Assembly (NCBI GenBank): GCA_049999725.1 | Contig: JBNGIS010005124.1 | Coordinates: 1-64,000, forward strand | Origin: Haplomitrium mnioides | Taxonomy: Eukaryota; Marchantiophyta; Haplomitriopsida; Calobryales | Direction of reading: 5' to 3' | DNA length: 64,000 nt | Shown: piece after piece, positions 35,401-45,949 of the stretch | Layout: every line of letters begins with the position of its first letter | Numbering within the stretch: the stretch's first letter is position 1 | Notes under the pieces: generated by a model | Databases searched by the model: none | Told to the model about the DNA's origin: nothing | The model's input: the letters and a program-made list of their open reading frames with translations, nothing else | Made by a program: the position numbers and the translations under genes

Positions 35401-35499
35401 ATGGACAATCTTCGAAATTTAACAGAGAAGTTAGTTCTTGATGCAGTGACTGCTCTGGATTCATTGAGCTTGAGAAATGAAACAGGTATCATGTGCTGA
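32075..35499 (+). CDS. Chloroplast-type long coiled-coil protein, PII1/At4g32190-like
   Basis: Proposed two-exon gene: exon 1 32075-32152 (26 codons, donor AAG|GTAATT) and exon 2 33037-35499 (acceptor TTCTTAG). Both borders are phase 0. The sum is 846 aa. The exon 2 frame is open upstream of its first ATG at 33058, so a shorter start is possible. Residues 1 to about 80 are basic and Ser-rich, as in a transit peptide. A conserved ARIALERLF...SLFVSEGNLESAVTELEVDL block follows, then about 600 residues of almost unbroken Lys/Glu/Leu heptads, a linker, and a C-terminal LEVAKLEVETTLVALESLAQLSMEL block. Order and ending agree with Arabidopsis At4g32190 (annotated myosin heavy chain-related; studied as PII1, a plastid partner in starch-granule initiation). 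Function here is inferred from that resemblance. The gene is convergent with the SET gene downstream. Confidence 0.8.
32434..32479. repeat. (GA)n microsatellite in the first intron
   Basis: About 22 GA units between exons 1 and 2 of the coiled-coil gene, within 300 bp of the proposed donor. GA runs in the first intron or 5' UTR are common in plants and can bind GAGA-type (BBR/BPC) factors; any role here is speculative. Confidence 0.9.
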
Positions 35500-36305
35500 T
35501 GTTTGCAACCTTTGTTGGAAGAACAATTGGAATTAGTCTCGATCTTTTCTCAGATCCCGAATTTGTACCACGAGAAGCAACCTGGCGATTTCCTTAGTCA
35601 TGTAGTTTTGCAACAATAACGTAAGATGCATTATGGCTCGCTTTTTCAAGCTGGGGAGTATTGCTTACTAGTCCCCACTTTATGCAAACTAGATTTTGCT
35701 GTCGAACAACAAAATTTAGAAGTGAAGGGAAACAAGACACGTCAATAGCCATTCCTGTCAGTTGAATGAAAAAATTCCAAGACTGCACAACATTTTGATA
35801 AGCTTTGTGTTACAAGAGTGTCATTTGTACACACAAGAACTATTCCTGGAGAGTGTTTCTAATCAGTTTAAGCCCACTGAAAATTGTCAGCTGAACGCCT
35901 CAAATGCATTTATAGCAAATGTTCCTTCACTTCTGACGTTTCCTTCCCAAACTAAAGCTTTGGCCCGTAACAGGAACAATTGGTATGTACTGGAACAATT
36001 TTACTCCCCGACGTTAACGGCTCCGTTATTATCGAAGACCAAAAATAAGAGATTTGGAGATGAATGATAGGTAAACGAGTATAAAGCTTTTGGTATAATT
36101 TCGCAGTGCTGCCACGGTTTGCACGTAACAGGCATTCTTTAATATATCAGTTTATTTGATGTGTACGTCATATTGGCCGTTCATGTGGGCAGTTCAAAGC
36201 TTTCTTTAATGTTTTTTTGATGACGAATTTAAGAACCAAGTTACAGGTAGACGTTGCCCCGTATCAAAAAAACTCTATTTCTTCTAAATATGTGAGTTTG
36301 GTAGT
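35500..36305. other. Shared 3' flank between two convergent genes
   Basis: Contains the 3' UTRs of the coiled-coil gene (+) and the SET gene (-). No further gene is supported. Exact polyadenylation sites cannot be assigned by eye. Confidence 0.6.
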
Positions 36306-39300
36306 TCAGCACTTGGATTGCAGAGCTTGAAGTCTGGAGTGACATACATTGTATATGGACTGAAGAATTCTCCTTTGGTCTTGTTTAAAACTTTCAGCGA
36401 GTAACACGTCCCATTCAAAAGAGTCCACATCCCTGGATACACTGTAAACATTTTCAGCATAGCAAAGCTATCACTTTTCGTTGAACTGAAACATTGGCAG
36501 CTATTATGAAACCAGATAATTATGAACTTTTTCAGAGACTTGATTCCTTAACTAAACAACAAAAGAAAGCACAGTACACTCTGCCCTTACCATGGATTGG
36601 AATCTTGCAATGGTTCCATTAGTGAGTCTACAATTGATAGCAGAGCTTCGAAAACAGATTTCTCATTTTGGAGACTCACCTATAACCATCCCCATCAGCA
36701 TACATGAGTTCACTTCGAACTCATCAGAACAACTGAAATCACCCGACTAGAAACAAAACTAAACGCACCATCAACTGCAGAGGATTTCCTGAATATACAG
36801 CTGATTCTTCTTCTTCCATGCAGGCAACACGCAACGATGCAATTAACCTCGAAGGTAATCCATGATGACCCCGAATCATGTGTGATGACCCTAATTCATG
36901 TCGAGCAATCAGCTCGAACTGCTGTGCAGTACTACACATCTGTGGCAAGTCAAGCTCTGCATGTCACACAAGGGATCAACGTCAACTCTTTTGGCCGTCG
37001 ACCAACTATATGTTGTCAGTGATTTAATTTCAGATACTTGGATTTTGAGAACCACTTTGCAGGATAAGCTCACAGCAAAGATTTGGCCTTGTCAAGTATG
37101 GTCCCTGCTATGGCAATCAGCCCTATGTTCAGTACATCTCCACCTAAGACTAATCCCTTGTTCCCATACTTAAGAGTTTGACTTGATTTCAACTACTCCA
37201 CAATGTTTCAACCATCTGTTCTGCTGTTCAGTGTGTACTTAGCACTTCCCATAGATCAGGCTGAAGGTCCAGTGAAAACTTTCTGTTTAATCTTCAACAT
37301 AAAAAATCAGCACTATGTTAAGGAAATTAAAGTTTTTTGAACAAATTTCGAGGGAACAATTTAGAGTACTTAAAGAAATAAACCTTACCAACAGGAATGA
37401 CATCGTATGGGTTGTCTTCAATAATGAACCCATAGAAGGTGAGAAGATCCAAATTTGAAAGAGGCCCATAACTCAGAAAGCACTGCTCTCCAGATTTACA
37501 AGGTCTTGCTGCACAAAGCTGTAGGGTGTTCGTGATTACATTCATTTTGCTGAAGCGAGTGACGTGTGGATATATCTGCAGCAACAAAAAAGAATATCCC
37601 CTTCTTTACATACGAACCCAAGTAACACCAAAAAGGGCAACAAGACAGCTGCGAATCTTGCTTGCCATATCTAACAGAACCTTCTAATTCTGCAGAGGTA
37701 CAACAACGGTTGGAAATTTATTGGTGAGCAAACAATACCGAGTGATTCAAGAGACTGGCCAAAGGAATCAAGCATGTATTCACTTCTCCATTGGGGTACA
37801 CTACTCGCATGCCATACGAGTACCAAAGTTGAGATGCCCACAAAAACTGATCCCAAGTATACCTTTCGACAGGAAAAACATTTGGATACTTGGAACTCAA
37901 AGCTGGAAAAAGTTCATCAAACTCCTTGCGTAGGTGCTGAAGTCAGCAAATTATCAAGAAAGATTAACTAACATGCTAAGAACAAACTATCTAACACTAG
38001 CTGTCCATGAACCAAAGACAATGGTCAAGCAGTAAATGAGAAGTCGGTTCTATGAGAAATCCTACGACCATTGTGCAGAAAGATTTTTCCACAAACCTGC
38101 CTGGCTTGCACAATTTCTTCAAACACCAAGGTACCCTGAAGGGCGTTCAATCCATTTATTCCGAATGACAACCCTTGCAAATTTAGAATTCAGTCTTCAG
38201 CACAGAAAGTTTGAGGAAAACTTCCACCAACTTCGATTAAGCTTATCAGAAGATTAATGAATGTACCCGTGTGGAACGAATCAGGCAATGATGCAAAGTA
38301 AGGCGCATAGACAGATTTCTTGTCATGTCTCTCTCTCATGCTCCAGAGCAACGCAACCGTGTCTGCACTTAACCCAGATATCTTTCGGAATGTAGGACCC
38401 TGCATCATAAAGTTTCAACCAAAATTCATTATCTCACTGAGTGTTCTATTTAAGTTAATGTCATTCGATCTCCTAATCATCGAAATATTCTTCATTCGGC
38501 TGCTTTCAATCCTAGACATCTCCTATATGCATCTTTGAGATTCAACGAAAAATGGAGTGGAGGAGGTCACTTAGAGCTGATGTTTAGAATCCCAGTCGCA
38601 CACACCATATCAGATTCCATGGCAACATCCTTGGATATTAATGCCTCTTTAGGAATTTCAAACACCAGATCGCCAGGTTCTACATCTGCAGACGCAGCGC
38701 CCCCCCTTCCAGTTCCCTCAAACACTGCTTGCAGAAAGAAGGTATTAGTTAAAATGTCCCATGACAACTGACTAAAGGTTGGGTGTGACTAACGAAGAAA
38801 AGCATAGGAACAAACACTAATGAAACTAAGACAAAGTCTTTAGTTGTATGAACCTAGCTTTGAGCGTACAGTTTTTAAACAGCGAAATTTGGGAGGAAAT
38901 AAACCGGCAATGTGTAGGATGCTTTTGATGCCCATCTCCGCTGCCCATGTCCTCAGCAGTGATTCTGCTGCAGTCTCGATCTGGCTTGTATTTGCTGTTG
39001 TAGTAAGAAACATCTTGAGTCGACCGTGTATAATTTCTTGTAACCATGAGAGCGTTCGATTGTGACAGTCATGAACTACGTTGAGCTGGGACAGGGCTAC
39101 CCTCAGCATATTCAGGGCTTCTATCTCGTTGCGAGGACTGAATGGACCTTCGTCATTGTCTTCTACGTAATACCATTCTGTCTGCAACATCCAAGATTGC
39201 AGGGTGAAGAATAATTGGAGAAAAACTTTAAGAACCTTAGGTCAGAAACGCTGGAAACAGACAATCGAATCACCTCAGTAAGCTGCAGTACTCGTGCGCA

Positions 39301-39785
39301 TTCAAGCATTCTGTCCAATAATTCTTCATCACGCTTGAGAGAGAACGTTACGGGCAGACTTCTTTTGGACAGTAATACCTGCATCGTTTTCGAAAGGCAT
39401 GATAAGCCGTGAAAAACAACATTGAACATTGTTCCTCATCTACCGACGTTCGATTTCAAGATGATTCATGTGCCAAACTCGTGCTGTTAAAGTTACGTGC
39501 TCTAATGTCGGATCTCACAAATAATATCGCATTCAAATCAAACATGGAAATTTGGCTACTGTACTTGGCAGCTGTATTTCTAAGAGAAAAGACGACAATA
39601 TTGTTTGAAATTCTCAGACCAATGTCAGACGACGGGAATAGATGTTGGAACACGCCAGAGGAGCCAACACGCACCTGCTTCTTTTCGTGCATCAGATTTT
39701 CCTCCAACGTTGGAGAAGGAAGCGTCAGGAATATAGCGTCTTCGTTCTGCATCCTGGAATCAATACTCTCAGCAGAAGTACACAT
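36306..39785 (-). CDS. SET-domain protein methyltransferase, At2g18850-like
   Basis: Eleven coding exons, minus strand: 39785-39675, 39378-39274, 39181-38905, 38727-38606, 38399-38267, 38173-38097, 37936-37739, 37575-37389, 36956-36769, 36679-36591, 36441-36306. All introns are GT-AG and all phases agree; the product is 540 aa, close to the roughly 536 aa of the Arabidopsis gene I recall. The N-terminal helical region has the diagnostic GPFSPRNEIEALNML (exon 3). The SET domain begins with EGTGRGGAA (about residues 168-176), with an inserted I-SET helix region containing LLWSMRERHD, TWDQFLWASQLWYS, then NHS (339-341) and FLSYG (374-378), the cofactor/active-site N-H and Y of the family. A Rubisco-LSMT-like C-terminal domain follows (GLPSRLIASLR, EWDVLLAE). 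Family members methylate lysine on non-histone proteins; the substrate of this branch is unknown to me. The start codon is the first ATG in exon 1; a longer 5' exon is possible because TTTGCAG lies just upstream. Confidence 0.88.
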
Positions 39786-40375
39786 AGCAGATTGGAAGCA
39801 TACGCCAGGCAGACAGGACTGCAAATATTGATGACAAAATCTACTCGTTCAAGTCAACTGATAAAGACGCTCTCATCTTGCTCAAGAAAATGGACAAATG
39901 CAATAAGAAAGCGCCATGTACATCTTCTCTTGAATTCCCGTCATATCAACTCAGATTGCGTGGCTCTTTCTGAAGTCCGTGGAATTGACAAGACGTGGCT
40001 GAACCATTTATTATCCAGTTCATCGAAATATATGCGCTAGGGGTTTCATAAGTGTGTGGAGAGGACGCTTTGTTGAGAGCACTTTTGGAATCACTCAAGC
40101 GTAGTTATCATCAAAGGACTTCACTGGTGCAAAGGTGGCAAACTGCTAGAATTCGTCTGAGAATCGACCGACGAGCTTGCACTCCATTTGGGGCATATTT
40201 GGACTGTAGTATGAACAGGTGTCCAAGCGAAGCTGGCAGGCCCACAGGGCCATTCATTTGTGCGCAGTGGGTTTAACCAAAGAAAGTGTTATATGGTAGG
40301 CCCGTCTGTAAGCGGAGAGAATCGTCGAGTGATTTCAGGAACTACGAAGCAGAGAATTATGCTGTGTGGGAACGC
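39786..40375. promoter_or_regulatory. Divergent intergenic region of the SET and fucosyltransferase genes
   Basis: About 590 bp separates the start codons of the minus-strand SET gene and the plus-strand GT37 gene, so both 5' UTRs and promoters must fit here. I see no convincing TATA box. A non-coding first exon of either gene could also lie here. Confidence 0.5.
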
Positions 40376-42082
40376 ATGATTGACATTTCAACAATGAAAG
40401 AGAACTTCTATAGGTCAGCACTGGCATCTCCCGTGACAAGATTTCTGATCGGGTTGTTCTTAGGACTGATATTTGTTGGTTCTCTTGTCAATCACTCGGA
40501 TGGAGTCTTCTCATTGTGGAAGAGGTGGACGGTTGCCACCACGACGAAATCTCAGGCAGCACCTCCACCTTCGAAACTTGTGCAGGAGCTGATCGATAAA
40601 ATCAGGCATGCAACACTCGTAGCTGGTGGTGAATCCAATTCCGTGTTCAGTGAGGACGAGAGGCAGGTATGGGAAAAAGACAATCCATGCCGTAGTCGTT
40701 CGGAGCTGAAGTCCGTTTACTCGCGCAGAAGGCACGTCAAGGACATCGCAGACAACTGGCAATGGGATCTTGTGGTGAAGGAATACGAGAAGCTTCACCG
40801 CACATGTATCCGAGGAGTTGGTAATATCACTCAATACCTTCTCACGCGGAACACCAGCACTGGCTGCAAATTCTTAGTAGGAGAGGCGCATTATGGTCTT
40901 GGAAACAAGATTCTGCACCTCTCATCGTCCTTCTTATATGCTGTTTTGTCGCAGAGAGTTTTTTTGCTCACCAAAGGGACAGTCATTCCAGCCTTCATGT
41001 GCGAACCCTTTGCCGGATCGTCATGGATCGTTGAGAACTGTCTGTATGAACAGATAAAATCTTCGCGTAAGCGTTCCTGGCAACTTTATGCGGCCATTGA
41101 TGACGAAAAGGTAAGGAAGAGGCCTTTTGAAGTGTTAGCCTCGCAGATAGATGATACCTGGCAGCCTGAGACAAGGTTCTGGTGCGACACAGAGCAGAGC
41201 TTCATAAGTAACGTTACGTGGTTGACGGTCGATGGCTGCCTGTACTTCTTGCAAAAGTTTTTCGTAATACCAATGTTTAGGCCCGTACTGGAGGCTCTGT
41301 TCCCGGAGAAGATAGCTCTTACCTATGTGCTACGCTCGATCATGCTGCCCGGAGACATAGTTTGGGAACGCATTTGGAACGTGTACGAAAGCTACTTGGA
41401 GAATGCCGGGAAACGTGTAGGAATTCAGATCCGTTTTCTGCAAGGGAAAAGATATTACGACCATGTGCAACAGCACGTAAATGACCGAGTGACGAGCTGT
41501 CTTGTGGAGAATGGAATCCTTCCCAAGGTTTGTCAGGAAATCGAAGGCGTTAATGGGAAGTTGGAGATCACAAACTGCACAAGAAAAGGAGAGGCTAGTA
41601 ACCCGCGCATCCTGAAAGTGCTAGTTGCCTCTCTCTTTCTCGGATTGCATGACCATTTGAGCAACATATACCTGCGGCATGAGACTGAGACGGGCGATGC
41701 AGTGGGACTGGTGCAGCTCACTCATGGGTCTGTGCAGGGTCAGGGTTTGGAGGAGGACATGGAGGCCTTGGTTGAAATTATGACCCTCAGCTTTTCAGAC
41801 ACCCTGTTGGTGACTCCCAAGTCGACTTTCGGCCATATTTCCGCTGCTTATGGAGGCCTCGCTCCCTGGTATATTGACTTCAACTTCACCATGCCCGAAT
41901 CTTGTATGAAAGCGATTTCGAAAGAGCCTTGTAATCTGGGTGGGAACGGCCGTCTCGATTGCAAGTACGACAATTATCCCCAAGACACAAGCATATTTGA
42001 TTACGTGCCTTACATAAGCCAATGCATGCCAATAGAAGAGGACGGCGGGCTTCTAATGCACACGGAAGAACCACATCGATAG
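40376..42082 (+). CDS. GT37 fucosyltransferase (xyloglucan/AGP fucosyltransferase family)
   Basis: Intronless, 568 aa from ATG 40376. The frame is open for a further 30 codons upstream but has no ATG there; ATG 40394 is an alternative. It has type II Golgi topology: a short basic N-tail, one membrane anchor at about residues 23-38, a lumenal stem, then the catalytic domain. GT37 landmarks in order are CKFLVGEAHYGLGNKILHL with SSFLYAVLSQRVFLL (GDP-fucose fold start), GIQIRFLQGK...C (the conserved R-containing motif of alpha-1,2-fucosyltransferases), and LLVTPKSTFGHISAAYGGLAPW (the W/K-STFG motif near the C-terminus). Cysteines are frequent in the stem and catalytic part, as in the family. It probably fucosylates a cell-wall glycan; the acceptor cannot be told from sequence. 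The usual W-S-T-F-G appears as K-S-T-F-G. Confidence 0.92.
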   Translation: MIDISTMKENFYRSALASPVTRFLIGLFLGLIFVGSLVNHSDGVFSLWKRWTVATTTKSQAAPPPSKLVQELIDKIRHATLVAGGESNSVFSEDERQVWEKDNPCRSRSELKSVYSRRRHVKDIADNWQWDLVVKEYEKLHRTCIRGVGNITQYLLTRNTSTGCKFLVGEAHYGLGNKILHLSSSFLYAVLSQRVFLLTKGTVIPAFMCEPFAGSSWIVENCLYEQIKSSRKRSWQLYAAIDDEKVRKRPFEVLASQIDDTWQPETRFWCDTEQSFISNVTWLTVDGCLYFLQKFFVIPMFRPVLEALFPEKIALTYVLRSIMLPGDIVWERIWNVYESYLENAGKRVGIQIRFLQGKRYYDHVQQHVNDRVTSCLVENGILPKVCQEIEGVNGKLEITNCTRKGEASNPRILKVLVASLFLGLHDHLSNIYLRHETETGDAVGLVQLTHGSVQGQGLEEDMEALVEIMTLSFSDTLLVTPKSTFGHISAAYGGLAPWYIDFNFTMPESCMKAISKEPCNLGGNGRLDCKYDNYPQDTSIFDYVPYISQCMPIEEDGGLLMHTEEPHR

Positions 42083-45000
42083 TCTTAGGAAAGCTTTTGG
42101 GTAGAGCCTTACGTTGCATGCAGGGAGGTTTGCACTGCGAAAGATTTTGTCTAGTGTAGAAACCTTCCTTTTTTCAAAATTCAGACAAATCCAACAGCAT
42201 TTAATGTCCGCAAAGTGGACACCCACAGCTTGCAACTGGATTGGGAATTCCTTCACGAGTTTGAATGGGCTCTCGGTTGAATAAAGTCAAGACCCAGGTA
42301 TAGTTTTATTCCACGCCTCTGACTGCAGTAACAGTGTTTTATGTAGGCAATTACTAAAGGGCCCATAGTAAATCGGTAATGGGCCCATAGGAGAGGTTTA
42401 CTTCATACACAGAATTTATGGACAGTTTCTAGGGATTAGAGCTGCGTCGTTAATTTCAGTTGACTGAAAACGTAACGATTATCCGTTAAAGGACACTCCA
42501 ACCTGTGGACTGAAAATTTCAGCGAGAGAGGCGTCTCTCCACCCAAACTTTGAGAAAAGTTGGCCAAAATGTGATTCATGAGCTCCGAATGTCAAACAAT
42601 TTCGAGTGAAAAACTGCTCCTACAAGACGACATAGAAGAATTAACAGTTGGAATTTCCGAAAATTCACCAAGATTTTTGATCGGCTCCGTGTTCACCAGA
42701 AAAGGTTCCCGAGGAGACGTTGAGCTCCAAGTTACACGGGTTGCATGAAAGCTTGTGTGATTGTAATGGAAAGGGTGCCATTGTGTATGAATGCAGTGGA
42801 TGTACAAAAACTATCTCTTTCCAAATTGCAGCGCTAGACTAGATACTCCACTCTTTGTCCAATTGGATTGACTTCTGAGCAATATTCCGACTGTTCGGGT
42901 GAGATTGTTTAGTTCTCAATCTTCAAGTGCTCATTGTAGCTAGTTTCATATGCTGACATAGCAACTAGGTTAACCTTGCACACTGTTGAGCTCTACATCA
43001 AAGTTGGAATAGTCAGTACCAATTCGACGGTGTGGGAAGCACTCCTTGAAACATGATCGGATTTATTGGGGCTTCTCTTACTGCACAAGGTACGATGCAG
43101 CGCTCAGCACTTCATGGTCTAAATGCATAGATCCTGCCGCCAAATGTGCAGGTCCTCGTCCAATACATAATTCATATCAACATAAGGAGTGTAGCTGAAC
43201 ATTAGTACATGAAAATGATACATTTTGACGAGAAATATGACCTGAATTCTGCGCGAGAGCAACCGAAATATTGAACAGGAAAGCTGGAAACTAAGAGATG
43301 AGTGGATAAATCCACTTTTTGAATGTCCATTCCTACCTTCAGTGAACAATAATTTGCGGATCGAATGTAATTCCATTGAGAATGCACGATTTTACATCGC
43401 TACGATCAATGGAGCGCAGATCCATCTTTGGGAGTTTTTCGTTTAACCATCAATCCTGAGCTGAGGAATGCGTTATATCGACGATCAACAGCAGTTTGAG
43501 CAGCATGTGCAATCTAACCAAATTTCGCTGCTGCAGCATCCCCCATTCCATCCTCAGCTTCCTCTCCAAGTGCAAAGGCAATCAAAGAGGGATGGATCTC
43601 AAGAGCAAGGGTTTAAATACGGCTTCAATTTGGAAGCTGGTCTGGAAGATCGATGATGCAGGCATCTCAAGAAACGAAGGCGCCAGCAGCGTTGGAGTTT
43701 CCACACTATTTCAGCTACGAGATTTCGTCAACGGTCATCGGATTACATAACATTCAGCTCTAGTTACGGAATCAGTTTACTATAGGGAATCAGTTTAGTA
43801 ATAAATGGGGTACGGTCCTGATAGCGATTTACTATGGGCCCGTTAACGATTCCCTTACTAAATACGCCATACTTTTGCTTAATTGCACCAATTCTTTCCC
43901 ATGTCCAGAAACAAAAGAATGAAAGACGCCGAAGCATTGGGGGATTCCACGCAAAATTGGCAAGAGATGCCACGCTGTTCGCGGGTGCAGTTTCCAACAA
44001 CACACGAAGGAACAGTGGGGTCGATTTTCCCAACAACTGGCACCGACTGGGTTTTTGGTGTGAAGTATTTGCTTGGTGGAACTCCGTGAGACCCCGACTT
44101 TCCAAAATGGCTTGACGGGAGCCACACGACGGTGCTTTGTCTTTGGCAAGCGTTGCCGATCTGAAATTCCTTAATGACCGTACTGAAATATTTCAAATCG
44201 TGCAATTCCTACCGTTGTGATCTTCAAAATCGTAGTCATGTTTACCCGTTGACTATAGCCTTGTAAAATCGCCGTCATGTTTGCCTGTGTGAAAGAATTC
44301 TGCACCACAGAATACCTTCCCATTCCGGAGGATATATTGCGCTAGATGGAAGCAACATTTGTCATGCAAGAAGCGATCTAGACTGTCGACAACATGTAGT
44401 AGGCATGGCAAATAACTTCCAACGCAGGGCGACATGAATTGGAGACAGGATCATGATCTCCATTTCTTTTCTGGAGAGGGTGACCTCGTGAACAATCAAC
44501 ACTCCAATAGAGTCGACCTGGGCCAATCCTGATCCCTCCGTTTTCTTTAGATGGTGGTGTATTTAACGATAGCAATTCTCTTTGTTTATGGATGTGGGTA
44601 TCTGACAAGTGGTCTCGATGTGAAGTTGATTGTCCACTTACAGTACTGTGTACAGCATTGAATCTACAGTACAGTCCTTCCATCATTCAGTTCATGCTGC
44701 GCGAGCCAGCACCACTGGTCGCAAAATGGTCAGAACTCCAGTGAGAGCTTTCCGAAATTTGAGCCTTGGAGGTACCCAAGTGAATTTGGGTCAGTGCGGT
44801 GGAATTCTCGTCTCTACTAGTATTAAATAATGTTTCATTTCTAGTGCCATTCAAGGACTCCATTCCGAGCTGTTGGACTCGGCCGTCGGTCTGTTATATT
44901 TCCTCGTGAGTTCTTCGAATACCAATTGTGAGTGCAGCGACTTTCATTGTCAATCGACGTAACGGAGCTAGTTGTTGAAATCTAGCCCATCAAGCTTTTT

Positions 45001-45949
45001 ACTCGACGGTCAAGTTTATTTCATTGCCCTGCAGGACAAAATGCGAACTGTGCAGACATTCCAGGACAGGGAAAGAATGTACTGCGGTCGGCCAACTCAC
45101 AGTAGTACTCATACCAATGATCATGTCACCCACCCAGAAAGTGCATGCATCTTTCTGATTAGTGATTCAGGTTCTTCGGAGCAAACTCTTTCCGAACAAG
45201 TAAAACCCAAAATCAAACAGGCCTCATGCCCCTTCGCATTACTCTCACTCAGCAACAGTCCCGTAAGCTCAAGAGTCAAGAGTGTGCTGTGCTTTCTTGC
45301 TAACAAATGTACAGCAGCAATAAACAGCTGATTTTTTTTTTTTGCATCGATCATTTACTCTCACGGTCTTCAGTAACACTCCACTCTCTGAGTGTCTCTG
45401 TCCGTCTATTAATTAGTAGTACCATCACGTACTAAACAAGGCAGGCTGTGCTGGCAGCCATAGTAATGATCTCAGTTAGCATGTGGCCCTTGCCGACACG
45501 CAACGTTCGTGCTCTCTAAAATCGCTGACAACCTACCCATTCAGCAGCGAGCACATCCAAAATACAAACATTGACAAGAGAGCTTCGAAGTACACAAAGT
45601 CTGTGCACTGTACACGCTGCTACGGCCTACGTACTTGGACAGAGGGTAGAGAACGGTTTCGCGTCAGTTATTTTCACCGGAACTGCTTTGACCGGGTTCT
45701 ATGCACAGAAGACAAACATTCATTCATTCACGAGAGGGAAATTGTAAATTTACGGAATCATGCAAACAATTTCTTAATGCCATCATTTTCTTGTCGTCTT
45801 TATTGTTGCAGTAACGCCTAAGGCTTGGATTGTTCAGACACTGTCCTATGAAAAGCTCTTCCGGTCACACGGTATACATTACTTTGTTGTTTTGGGTAGT
45901 CTCTCAGACACAGGAGCAGAGCAGTGCACCATTGAGGAGTGAGGGAAAG
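42083..45949. other. Intergenic region, no supportable gene
   Basis: 3.9 kb between the fucosyltransferase end and the 3' end of the protease gene. Open frames up to 119 codons on both strands overlap each other and lack conserved features. It contains a 17-bp inverted repeat pair (42359-42375 and 43825-43841) that might bound a decayed DNA transposon. Confidence 0.5.
42359..43841. repeat. 17-bp inverted repeat pair 1.5 kb apart
   Basis: GGGCCCATAGTAAATCG at 42359-42375 and its exact reverse complement at 43825-43841. Similarity outside the 17 bp is patchy (TTACTAA and GGGCCCATA recur nearby on both sides). The interior holds no recognisable transposase. It could be the ends of a non-autonomous DNA element. 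Confidence 0.4.

Noticed and set aside
33058-35499. Minus-strand open frames inside the coiled-coil gene
   Set aside because: They are complements of the biased Lys/Glu/Leu codons of the real gene and have no independent features.
40286-40375. Longer N-terminus for the GT37 protein
   Set aside because: The frame is open upstream but begins with GTG and has no ATG. The ATG at 40376 gives a normal short cytosolic tail before the membrane anchor.
42592-45821. Several 70-119 codon open frames between the fucosyltransferase and protease genes
   Set aside because: They overlap on both strands, lack conserved motifs and have no splice partners.
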